A stretch of DNA of 9,677 bases from Gammaproteobacteria bacterium (GTDB lineage Bacteria > Pseudomonadota > Gammaproteobacteria > GRL18). The stretch lies in contig WTAX01000249.1 of NCBI GenBank assembly GCA_013139395.1, positions 1 to 9,677 on the forward strand, written 5' to 3'. How positions within the stretch are numbered: position 1 is the first letter of the stretch; each line of letters begins with the position of its first letter. The notes under the pieces were generated by a model, which had not been told where the DNA came from, made no database searches, and saw only the letters and a program-made list of their open reading frames with translations. Positions 1-5,555 of the stretch are shown here, one piece after another. The translations under genes were made by a program, and so were the position numbers.

Positions 1-50
1 CAAAATGCATAGAATATGCATCGTTGCCTGAGTTAAGAGCAGCAAACAAT

Positions 51-125
51 TCCCCAATAGCTCAGCGGTAGAGTAGGTGACTGTTAATCACTTGGTCGCA
101 TGTTCGAATCATGCTTGGGGAGCCA
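51..125 (+). tRNA. tRNA-Asn (anticodon GTT), CCA encoded
   Basis: The full cloverleaf can be folded by eye. The acceptor stem is TCCCCAA (51-57) with TTGGGGA (115-121), followed by discriminator G122 and an encoded CCA (123-125). The anticodon stem is 76-80 with 88-92 and includes one G-U pair; the loop CTGTTAA places GTT at 83-85. The T stem is GCATG/CATGC around a TTCGAAT loop. GTT decodes asparagine codons. A rho-independent terminator starts seven bases after the CCA, so this is the last or only gene of its transcript. The 50 bases upstream hold no complete second tRNA. Confidence 0.97.
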
Positions 126-131
126 AACAGT

Positions 132-169
132 AAAAGCCTTGCATAACAATCGTTTGCAGGGCTTTTTTT
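132..169 (+). terminator. Rho-independent terminator of tRNA-Asn
   Basis: AAAAGCCTTGCA (132-143) pairs with TGCAGGGCTTTT (155-166) with one mismatch. The loop is 11 nt, and the 3' arm runs into a seven-T tract. The position directly after the tRNA fits. Confidence 0.85.
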
Positions 170-273
170 ATTGGCTAATGATGAGTTTTTATCGACTTAT
201 AAAGTTTTAAAGTACAAAAAAATCGTAATAATAATAAATAATAATTTTAATATATCCAGAAAGGATGCTTACA

Positions 274-378
274 ATGACAACTCAAATCACACTTAATATT
301 GTTAAAACATTATCTCTAGCTGGCGCCGCTTTGATCGGCCTTATGGCTTTTGCTTTATTGTTTAATATCACTATTTAA
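274..378 (+). CDS. 34-residue single-pass membrane microprotein
   Basis: The frame runs ATG (274) to TAA (376-378) and encodes MTTQITLNIVKTLSLAG..., 34 residues. A short polar N-terminus with one Lys (K11) is followed by one hydrophobic stretch of about 20 residues (roughly 13-32) rich in Ala, Leu, Gly and Phe. AAGGA (261-265) lies 8 nt before the ATG, and a strong terminator begins 34 nt after the stop, so the frame looks like a self-contained expressed unit. The length and single helix recall small subunits of respiratory oxidases and the YnhF-type microproteins of gammaproteobacteria, but I cannot show homology. No larger membrane protein lies next to it, so any partner is encoded elsewhere. 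Confidence 0.72.
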   Translation: MTTQITLNIVKTLSLAGAALIGLMAFALLFNITI

Positions 379-411
379 TAATACGTTTAACCCATAGTTT
401 TTGTATGGTAC

Positions 412-438
412 AAAAGGCCCGTTTTTGCGGGCTTTTTT
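412..438 (+). terminator. Rho-independent terminator, possibly bidirectional
   Basis: GCCCG (417-421) pairs with CGGGC (428-432) around a six-base loop. AAAA precedes the stem and six Ts follow it. It ends the microprotein transcript on the plus strand. Read on the minus strand, the hairpin is followed by a short T run, so it could also stop transcripts of the convergent lipoprotein gene, whose stop lies about 80 nt away. Confidence 0.85.
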
Positions 439-515
439 ATTTTCTACTATATAAGTTTGAAGCGGCCTGCCCTGTCCATAATTCCTGCATTCGCCCTGAT
501 GATAGTGAAAGTTTT

Positions 516-1289
516 CTAATAACGGACTTCGAGAGGTTCATAGCCAAAAATACCACTGATATGATGAAAAAATGCATGTTTTCCCTGTAATTTCCACTGC
601 TGAGTTATTTTCTCATTGATTTGTTTGTATTGAACCTGTTGTGATTTTATTGATTTTGAAGTTTCTAGTTTTCCCTGAATCGTTTCTTGATTTAACAGGT
701 CAAGCCAGAGGATGCTGACACCCATAATATAATAAGGCCAGCTTTTTTGTATCGCTATAGACCAATCTTTGTCACTAGTATCTTCAATGCCGGGGTGTTT
801 AGGATTGTCAGGATCATCAAGACGTATCTTTTCTATGATTTTTTCATTGATTAACTGAGCATATAACGGGTTGCTATTAATTTGCTGAAAAATTTTACGG
901 GCATTTTCTGGTGTGGAGTAAAAAATAAAAGAAAATTGATGGCCTGCAGGATCTTTAGCAGCACGGCGATGAAAACGCCAGAGTTTAATATCCTTGTGAT
1001 GGTTTTCAAGAACAGGATTGATAATTTGATGAGCGATGATAAGGTTACTGGAAAAATCAAGCGAGTCGAGTTCTTCTTGCCAGACCATTTTAAAGCGGGC
1101 GTACCACCAATAATGTGGTGACTCGACAACGGATCCAGACAATGTTTTAGGTGATAGTATTTGATAGTCTGAAATACCGGTGCTGACAGGATGTACTGAA
1201 CAGGCACTTAGAAAATAGCTGAATAATAGAAATACCGAGAAATTAAGTCGGTTAGTCAAGGTAAAATCTTTAGATTTTTTGTTATTCAT
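516..1289 (-). CDS. Outer-membrane lipoprotein of unknown function
   Basis: The product has 257 residues. A basic N-terminus (NNKKSKD, later NR) leads into a hydrophobic stretch and the lipobox LSAC with Cys30, so it should be processed by signal peptidase II and lipidated. Ser31 at the +2 position predicts sorting to the outer membrane. The mature part is soluble in character and rich in Trp, Tyr and His: a WWYARFKMVW segment at about 61-70, a WRFHRRAA segment followed by GHQFSFIFYS, and a central DDPDNPKHPG stretch. I do not recognise the family. No clear Shine-Dalgarno precedes ATG 1289, but no better in-frame start keeps the signal peptide. The gene is alone on its strand and faces the microprotein unit. 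A palindrome lies over its predicted promoter (1316-1338). Confidence 0.85.
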   Translation of the reverse strand: MNNKKSKDFTLTNRLNFSVFLLFSYFLSACSVHPVSTGISDYQILSPKTLSGSVVESPHYWWYARFKMVWQEELDSLDFSSNLIIAHQIINPVLENHHKDIKLWRFHRRAAKDPAGHQFSFIFYSTPENARKIFQQINSNPLYAQLINEKIIEKIRLDDPDNPKHPGIEDTSDKDWSIAIQKSWPYYIMGVSILWLDLLNQETIQGKLETSKSIKSQQVQYKQINEKITQQWKLQGKHAFFHHISGIFGYEPLEVRY

Positions 1290-1315
1290 GCGTTTGATTA
1301 AAATTATTTAATTAT

Positions 1316-1338
1316 TTCACTACATAGTGAATATAGCA
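1316..1338 (-). promoter_or_regulatory. Extended -10 promoter with overlapping palindromic operator
   Basis: Read on the minus strand, TGCTATATT (1338-1330) is an extended -10 element. It is followed at once by the 16-bp palindrome TTCACTA-N2-TAGTGAA (1316-1331), which overlaps the last two bases of the -10 and covers the expected start point near 1323. The ATG of the lipoprotein gene lies 27 nt further on. This is a classic place for a repressor site. No convincing -35 is seen at the right spacing (TTGACT occurs, but too far upstream). The palindrome is exact; its role is inferred. Confidence 0.5.
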
Positions 1339-1604
1339 CAGAGGAACTAAATATTAATAGTCAAAACTTATCGCGTTACTAAATAACAACAATCCATAAG
1401 GCTTGTTCTGTAACAATCCTCAGCCAACTGATTTGCAGTAAATCAACTATTTCTCAATGGAAACAACTGAAAAGGACCAACAATCCCATTCTAAATAATT
1501 TTATTTGGAACTGTGTAGGATTGTCCCGTTTTTAAGTATTTTCTTAATCTCCCCCTGATTGAAACAGCCAACAAGCTGAAACAGGATATTGAATAGATTT
1601 AAAT
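1339..1604. other. Intergenic region with repeated ACAATCC motif, no gene seen
   Basis: No frame here has a start, a ribosome binding site and a sensible product. The heptamer ACAATCC appears at 1389-1395, 1413-1419 and 1480-1486 on the plus strand and once on the minus strand at 1518-1524. The first three copies share AACAATCC. These could be regulator sites or traces of an old mobile element; neither can be shown here. Confidence 0.4.
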
Positions 1605-1630
1605 AAAAAAGGGAAGCAAACGCCTCCCTT
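1605..1630 (-). terminator. Rho-independent terminator of the acidic secreted protein gene
   Basis: On the minus strand AAGGGAGGC pairs with GCTTCCCTT (one G-U pair) around a short GTTT loop and runs into six Ts. It lies about 28 nt after the stop of the minus-strand gene at 1658-2023, so that gene is monocistronic and separate from the lipoprotein gene downstream. Confidence 0.85.
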
Positions 1631-1657
1631 TCTGACTATATTATCTATACCTGATTT

Positions 1658-2023
1658 TTACTGCAGGTGATATTCGCCAGCGGTTTCATTGTAGATAAAA
1701 ACATTAGCACTGCTTTTTCCTGCTGCAGTAGGATTGCTTCCCATATATTGATTTACATCCCCTGCACTAGCAATGTCAGCTTGTTGGAAGTCAGCTGGAT
1801 TAACATACTGCTCATACTCTGTACTCCAGACAGCAGTCTGATTTGAATTATCACCATAACTTAATATACCCACCTGTATGCTGTTTTGTTGACTTACTTC
1901 ACCGTAAATATTTAATGATTCCTCATAAATAAGACTTGATAATGAATTGTCAGCCTGCACTGTACCGGTAATTGCAACTGAAGCAAAAAGAGTGGCCGTT
2001 AATAATGTTTTTAAAGTTTTCAT
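1658..2023 (-). CDS. Small acidic secreted protein, unknown family
   Basis: The product has 121 residues. MKTLKTLLTATLF... is a typical Sec signal peptide with a cleavage site after TVQA (Ala24). The mature part of 97 residues has about twelve Asp/Glu, only one Lys and one His, no Arg and no Cys, and is rich in Asn, Gln, Ser and Tyr. It should be a soluble, very acidic periplasmic or extracellular protein. I do not recognise a family; the signal peptide resembles those of DUF4148-type small exported proteins, but the mature part does not match that pattern. AAAGGAAA lies 7 nt before ATG 2023, and a strong terminator follows the stop. The leader has unusual pairing potential with this ribosome binding site (2029-2092), which suggests translational control. 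Confidence 0.85.
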   Translation of the reverse strand: MKTLKTLLTATLFASVAITGTVQADNSLSSLIYEESLNIYGEVSQQNSIQVGILSYGDNSNQTAVWSTEYEQYVNPADFQQADIASAGDVNQYMGSNPTAAGKSSANVFIYNETAGEYHLQ

Positions 2024-2028
2024 GGTAT

Positions 2029-2092
2029 TATTTCCTTTGATTGAGTTTGTCTTAATATTTTTATTAAGTATGGGTAAAGTTTAAAGGAAATA
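2029..2092 (-). promoter_or_regulatory. Leader hairpin that can hide the Shine-Dalgarno
   Basis: The plus-strand segments TATTTCCTTT (2029-2038) and AAAGGAAATA (2083-2092) are perfect 10-bp inverted repeats. In the minus-strand mRNA the first segment becomes AAAGGAAAUA, which is the Shine-Dalgarno of the gene starting at 2023; the second becomes its exact antisense. A second perfect hairpin, CTTAATA-TTTT-TATTAAG (2051-2068), sits inside the loop. If transcription starts upstream of 2092, as the TATAAT at 2133-2138 suggests, the ribosome binding site can be fully paired. Only the pairing is seen; control by temperature, RNA or protein is inferred. Confidence 0.5.
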
Positions 2093-2107
2093 TTTTTTAA
2101 ATCTGTT

Positions 2108-2138
2108 CGTATTGATACGTGAAAAACTTCGGATTATA
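2108..2138 (-). promoter_or_regulatory. Putative promoter -10 and downstream palindrome
   Basis: On the minus strand, consensus TATAAT occupies 2138-2133. A weak -35-like TGGACC lies 15 bp upstream of it. The expected start is near 2126, giving a leader of about 100 nt for the gene at 1658-2023. The palindrome CGTAT-TG-ATACG (2108-2119) falls just after that start and could bind a regulator. Confidence 0.4.
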
Positions 2139-2208
2139 CGTAATGAATTTTCCGGTCCAGCTAGTTTCAGTGTTTTTTGCAGGCTCGACTTTTTTTATAG
2201 GCTCCACA

Positions 2209-2233
2209 ATGGTGGGATGTCTTGTCTCACCAT
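2209..2233. repeat. Inverted repeat between divergent genes
   Basis: ATGGTGGGA (2209-2217) and TCTCACCAT (2225-2233) pair with one mismatch or wobble around a 7-nt loop. No T tract follows on either strand, so it is not a terminator. It lies 35 bp upstream of the 66-codon frame at 2268. A 6-bp direct repeat AGGCTC (2181-2186 and 2199-2204) is just upstream of it. Confidence 0.4.
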
Positions 2234-2267
2234 GGATAAAATAAAGAATAAACGCTACTCTTAGAGT

Positions 2268-2468
2268 ATGGTTAAATCTTTTAAATCAAATTTTGCTTTG
2301 CAATTCTATGTGGGGCTCACTGTCTTTCTTGCTGCTGTTGGTTTTGCCTTTTATAAGTATCAATCTCAGATTGATATGTTTATAACAATCTCATCAATTT
2401 TTTTTATTGTGATAATCCTTCCTGTGTTGGTTTTTTACTTGATACTGTCTTTATTTTTTAAAAGATAA
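2268..2468 (+). CDS. Possible small two-helix membrane protein
   Basis: The frame encodes 66 residues. A basic start (VKSFKSN) is followed by a hydrophobic helix at about 9-29, a short polar turn (KYQSQID) and a second, longer hydrophobic helix at about 37-63, ending in KR. By the positive-inside rule both ends should face the cytoplasm. No clear Shine-Dalgarno precedes ATG 2268, which is the main doubt. In favour are the coherent helical-hairpin topology and the lack of another gene between 2024 and 2621. The function is unknown. It points the same way as the YihY-family gene, with a 153-bp gap. Confidence 0.5.
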   Translation: MVKSFKSNFALQFYVGLTVFLAAVGFAFYKYQSQIDMFITISSIFFIVIILPVLVFYLILSLFFKR

Positions 2469-2501
2469 TTTCATCTTTAATTAAATTAAATAATTATCTT
2501 T
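2461..2501. repeat. AT-rich 10-bp inverted repeat at a gene end
   Basis: AAAGATAATT (2461-2470), which contains the stop codon of the 66-codon frame, is repeated inverted and exactly as AATTATCTTT (2492-2501). Only three Ts close the second arm and the stem is AT-rich, so it is at best a weak terminator or an mRNA-end hairpin. Confidence 0.35.
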
Positions 2502-2621
2502 ACTGATTAATATTATACTTAGTATGCCCCAGGATATTAATTATGCTATAAAAGCATTTACTAATCCGCTTGATTAATAAATATATAATGCCGTAAGCAA
2601 TTAACAGAGTTTAATAAATCA

Positions 2622-3539
2622 ATGATAAAAAAATGGCAAAGTCCCGGGAAAAAGATTCTGCATAATCCACTATGTTTTATTAAACAGGTGATCAGAAGCT
2701 TTCAGGCTAATCAAGGGTTATTACTTTCAGGAGCAGTGGCTTATTATACTCTGCTGTCAATTATTCCTTTGTTTTCCCTGATTTTAATAGCCCTTTCGTA
2801 TATCGTTGAACCCGATCAGCTGTTACAAATAACCAGTGAATATATTAACCTGGTTTTGCCTGGACAGGCATCAATCTTTATTGAACAAATAACACGTTTT
2901 ACCACACAAAAACATATTGGTTGGCTTTTATTGCTCATATTGTTGTTTTTCAGCTCCATGACATTTACCGTTCTGGAAAATACGATGTCAATTATTTTCT
3001 TCCATCGAGTCAGTATACAACGTAGACATTTTTTGATTTCAGCTATTATTCCCTATTGCTATATTATTGTTCTAGGACTGGGAATGCTAATGATCACAAC
3101 CATCAGCGGTGTGTTACAGGTTTGGGAAGGTGAAACAATATCCATTTTATTCTGGAGTTGGACTTTGGATGGCATGACAAAGACAATTTTTTATATTCTT
3201 GGTGTGACCGGGCTTATCCTGATGCTGACTTCAATTTATATGGTAATGCCAGTCGGGAAACTGAGTTTTAAACATGCATTAATTGGCAGTATCAGTGCAA
3301 CATTTCTGTGGGAAATTGCACGTCATATTCTGGTATGGTACTTCTCGACACTTTCCATGGTCAATGTGGTCTATGGCTCTTTAACCTCTGCAATTGTCGT
3401 ATTATTATTCCTTGAAGTTGGAGCTATAATTTTATTATTTGGTGCTCAGGTAATTGCAGAATATGAACGCATTGGATATGGAGAGTCTTGTCAGGGATGT
3501 GATGATTTCATTACAAATAAAACAGATACTGAGCTTTGA
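2622..3539 (+). CDS. YihY/BrkB-family inner membrane protein (UPF0761)
   Basis: The product has 305 residues and about six membrane helices, the usual length for the family. The N-terminal signature GAVAYYTLLSIIPLF is at 37-51. The C-terminal signature is YGSL (251-254), then a hydrophobic helix, and GAQVIAEYER at 274-283. The family was once called ribonuclease BN from an E. coli misassignment, and BrkB from Bordetella serum resistance; its biochemical role is not settled, and an inner-membrane transport role is often assumed. A short acidic tail carries an unusual CQGC motif (290-293). Only a weak ribosome binding sequence is seen before ATG 2622. The gene appears monocistronic, since the next gene is on the opposite strand. 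Confidence 0.93.
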   Translation: MIKKWQSPGKKILHNPLCFIKQVIRSFQANQGLLLSGAVAYYTLLSIIPLFSLILIALSYIVEPDQLLQITSEYINLVLPGQASIFIEQITRFTTQKHIGWLLLLILLFFSSMTFTVLENTMSIIFFHRVSIQRRHFLISAIIPYCYIIVLGLGMLMITTISGVLQVWEGETISILFWSWTLDGMTKTIFYILGVTGLILMLTSIYMVMPVGKLSFKHALIGSISATFLWEIARHILVWYFSTLSMVNVVYGSLTSAIVVLLFLEVGAIILLFGAQVIAEYERIGYGESCQGCDDFITNKTDTEL

Positions 3540-3634
3540 CTCTGGTTTATCAAGTTAACACCCACCCCAGACAGGTTGCGTGTAAAAGTTGCGGCTATTG
3601 AATTCAGGGCCTCGGAAAACAACCTAAGCTACCA

Positions 3635-4093
3635 TTATTTATATTGAGTTTTCAACCATTTAAGTGATTTTTCATATTCACCATAACTAGCAATTTTGTC
3701 TTTACTGGATAATGATTTATATTTGATATCGAGTAATTTAATATTTTCTTGCAAACTTCTTGATTTTATTTCTTTTAAAAACGCATGGTATTCATCTTCC
3801 TTTTTAGCAAAGACCAGCATATTTTCCCTTAAAGCCGTCCTTTTCTCTTTTTCTCTTTCTTCATCAATTTCATCAGTTTCTACACTTATCATTTCTTGTT
3901 TTAATTTTTTTGCTGATCGAGTGAGTGCAATCACTAACAAAAGCAGCACTCCCGATATAACTGGATAAGCTGACCAATTTGTTTCTATGTATTTATAGAC
4001 CGCAGCAATTGAAAAAACACCCGATACCCAGGCCCATACAACATATAATTCTGCTTTATGGCTGAGTTTTTCCACCTCTTGATTAAAGAACAT
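3635..4093 (-). CDS. Unknown protein: two membrane helices plus charged helical tail
   Basis: The product has 152 residues. Two hydrophobic helices (about 16-36 and 42-59) are joined by a short loop. A long, highly charged, Lys/Glu-rich segment follows, with ETDEIDEEREKEKR at 72-85, likely to be alpha-helical or coiled-coil to the C-terminus. The arrangement predicts a membrane-anchored protein with its tail in the cytoplasm. There are no catalytic motifs and I do not recognise a family. GAAGGAT lies a few nt upstream of ATG 4093, which supports the start. It is convergent with the YihY-family gene and divergent from the DoxX gene. No terminator is evident in the 95 bp between this gene and the YihY-family gene. 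Confidence 0.8.
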   Translation of the reverse strand: MFFNQEVEKLSHKAELYVVWAWVSGVFSIAAVYKYIETNWSAYPVISGVLLLLVIALTRSAKKLKQEMISVETDEIDEEREKEKRTALRENMLVFAKKEDEYHAFLKEIKSRSLQENIKLLDIKYKSLSSKDKIASYGEYEKSLKWLKTQYK

Positions 4094-4122
4094 ATCAATC
4101 CTTCAAAGTAACTAAACTTATT

Positions 4123-4193
4123 ATCCTAAATTAATCAGTTGAATCGTAGCGAGAGCGATCACCAAAAGTAGGTTCAATTGATTTATTTAGGAT
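4123..4193. repeat. 71-bp near-palindrome, possible small MITE
   Basis: The 21-bp arms at 4123-4143 (begins ATCCTAAA) and 4173-4193 (ends TTTAGGAT) pair at 19 of 21 positions. The 29-nt centre contains a smaller ATCG...CGAT pairing. A TTA triplet lies at both outer edges (4121-4123 and 4193-4195, overlapping the arms by one base). No T tract follows on either strand, so a terminator is unlikely. It lies 29 bp upstream of the minus-strand gene at 4093, where it could also act as an operator or mRNA-leader structure. Confidence 0.5.
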
Positions 4194-4429
4194 TATAGTA
4201 GAATTTTAGACATTATCTTTGTATTTTGACATTACCAGATTGGGATATTTCTAAATTGAAAATTTTAGTGCTTGTGATCTCACAGCAATTACGTAGTTTC
4301 CGAAACAACGGCAAGTAACTTAACGAATATCAGAAACCAACATCATCCTTTACAATTAATTCAAATCATTATTTATCAAGCTTTGCTTTAACCTAGAATA
4401 ATCTAAATTTATACCTGAGGAAAAATCAA
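4194..4429. other. Upstream region of the DoxX gene
   Basis: No gene is seen. Two short inverted repeats stand out: TGTGA-TC-TCACA (4273-4284) and GTTTC-C-GAAAC (4296-4306). The first has CRP-like half sites but a 2-bp spacer where CRP needs 6. TAGAAT near 4394 is a possible -10. The Shine-Dalgarno of the DoxX gene, GAGGA, is at 4417-4421. Confidence 0.4.
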
Positions 4430-4918
4430 ATGAACAAAATACTTTCTTTCTATCAACAATTAAATGATAAAATTGACTTTATATCACCTGTATTCGGGCT
4501 GGGTATCCGCTTATATCTATTCAATATCTTTTTTACCTCCGGTTTAACAAAAATACAAAGCTGGGAAACCACAAAAATGCTCTTTGCCTATGAATATAAT
4601 GTGCCATTATTAAATCCAGAATTAGCCGCCTGGATGGGTACTGCAGCAGAATTGACCTTACCTGTTATACTCGTCATTGGAATTTTATCACGTCCTGCAG
4701 CACTGGCCTTATTTGTATTTAATGCTATTGCTGCATTCTCTTATCCTGACATCAGTCCTGCAGGCACAGTTGATCACATCATGTGGGGCGTTATGTCGGC
4801 AGCAATTTTCTTTCACGGTGCAGGTAAATTATCATTTGACCACCTCGTACTAAGAAAAGTATTTGAGAAAAAAACAACGAAATTCCAGCTTAGTAATCAA
4901 GCAGAACTTGTTTCATAA
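4430..4918 (+). CDS. DoxX-family inner membrane protein
   Basis: The product has 162 residues and four predicted helices (about 20-38, 68-87, 89-106 and 114-131), the normal DoxX layout. Matching features are the SGLTKIQSW segment (37-45), FAYEYNVPLLNP (52-63), AAELTLP in helix 2, and the late GAGKLSFDH (130-138). The family is named after the DoxD/DoxA thiosulfate:quinone oxidoreductase subunits; relatives occur with redox, oxidative-stress and metal-response systems, and the exact role of this branch is unclear. GAGGA lies 8 nt before ATG 4430. The next gene follows after 39 bp in the same direction, so they are probably co-transcribed. The DUF692 and DUF2063 partners seen with some DoxX genes are absent from this window. 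Confidence 0.9.
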   Translation: MNKILSFYQQLNDKIDFISPVFGLGIRLYLFNIFFTSGLTKIQSWETTKMLFAYEYNVPLLNPELAAWMGTAAELTLPVILVIGILSRPAALALFVFNAIAAFSYPDISPAGTVDHIMWGVMSAAIFFHGAGKLSFDHLVLRKVFEKKTTKFQLSNQAELVS

Positions 4919-4957
4919 TATGTCATTGTTGACATGTGAATAATCAGGAGGGAAATT

Positions 4958-5320
4958 ATGAACCAGGCAATAAGAACCTATGGGGTTGTGATTAATCTGG
5001 ATTATTCACATCATCCAGTCAATGAATGCAAAGCTATCTGGCAGAAAATTTTTCAAACTATGATGCTCGAAGGCTTCCATAATGATAAAAGGATGTTCTT
5101 GATAACAACCATTCTGGACAAGGATACTGTATGTAATAAAGCAAGACATGCTTTAAATATTATGGATGCTCATCTTGAGGCTTATAATAAACACTCATTT
5201 CACTATATTACTGATTTTTTTATCATTGATATGAGTGATTATGTTGACTTACGCCTGCCGCCTCCTGATGTTGGCGTCATACTTAAAGAGCAACATCAGG
5301 CTAATACCTATACGCATTAA
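4958..5320 (+). CDS. Unknown 120-residue cytoplasmic protein linked to DoxX
   Basis: A strong Shine-Dalgarno AGGAGGG (4946-4952) lies 5 nt before ATG 4958, so this is a real gene. The protein has no signal peptide or membrane helix. It starts with a beta-strand-like segment (YGVVINLDY, 8-16), then HHPVNEC, a helix, a second strand (RMFLITTILD, 45-54), a helix and a third strand (YITDFFIIDM, 83-92), ending in LRLPPPDVGVILKE. The alternation suggests a small alpha/beta, perhaps ferredoxin-like, fold. It is rich in His and has two Cys (24 and 59). I do not recognise the family. Its place 39 bp after the DoxX gene suggests a shared role. A short inverted repeat, TGTCA-TTGT-TGACA (4921-4934), lies in the gap. 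Confidence 0.85.
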   Translation: MNQAIRTYGVVINLDYSHHPVNECKAIWQKIFQTMMLEGFHNDKRMFLITTILDKDTVCNKARHALNIMDAHLEAYNKHSFHYITDFFIIDMSDYVDLRLPPPDVGVILKEQHQANTYTH

Positions 5321-5347
5321 CATGGTATGGCCTAAGACATTTGTATA

Positions 5348-5512
5348 CTGAAATTGTAACTATTCAGTGTGTATTCTTAAATAACGCTTGTTAAGCCCAT
5401 GGTCACTTATTTTTCTAACTTTGAGAACTCGCTGCGCTCAGACAATCAAAGTCAGAAAAATAAGCAACCACAGGCTTTTTGTAAATAATACGCTGAATAG
5501 TTACCTGGAATT
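5348..5512. mobile_element. MITE-like palindromic element with IS66-type ends
   Basis: The element spans 5356-5504 (149 bp). Its ends are perfect 12-bp inverted repeats, GTAACTATTCAG (5356-5367) and CTGAATAGTTAC (5493-5504). The whole element is an imperfect hairpin: an inner pair at 5406-5424 and 5446-5464 matches at 18 of 19 positions around the GC-rich core TCGCTGCGCTCA. It is flanked by CTGAAATT (5348-5355) and CTGGAATT (5505-5512), an 8-bp direct repeat with one difference that looks like an aged target-site duplication. Ends starting GTAA with 8-bp duplications are typical of the IS66 family. No coding capacity is seen, so it would be moved by a transposase encoded elsewhere. Confidence 0.75.
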
Positions 5513-5555
5513 TAGCTATTTCAGCCCCGATAAATATAAATAAATTTAAGCCAGT

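Noticed and set aside
5..21. ATGCAT repeated twice upstream of the tRNA
   Set aside because: Two self-complementary hexamers 5 bp apart are too short to interpret at the edge of the window.
51..125. tRNA-Asn as an integration site for a genomic island
   Set aside because: tRNA genes are common targets, but no integrase and no repeat of the tRNA 3' end is found in this window.
405..590. Plus-strand frame of 61 codons
   Set aside because: It starts inside the terminator hairpin, overlaps the lipoprotein gene on the other strand, has no Shine-Dalgarno and has an incoherent product.
882..1121. Plus-strand 79-codon frame antisense to the lipoprotein gene
   Set aside because: Antisense shadow with no ribosome binding site or recognisable protein features.
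851..1207. Minus-strand 118-codon frame inside the lipoprotein gene
   Set aside because: It lies within the lipoprotein gene in another frame; the lipoprotein frame has a signal peptide and lipobox, this one has no start signals.
1457..1498. Short frame METTEKDQQSHSK
   Set aside because: It is only 13 codons, has no Shine-Dalgarno, and is preceded by an in-frame stop; it is not a credible gene or transposase remnant.
3696..3968. Plus-strand 90-codon Ser/Phe-rich frame
   Set aside because: Its composition is the antisense image of the Lys/Glu-rich tail of the minus-strand gene at 3635-4093, which has a good Shine-Dalgarno.
4273..4284. CRP binding site
   Set aside because: The half sites TGTGA and TCACA are present, but the spacer is 2 bp instead of 6, so CRP could not bind in its normal mode.
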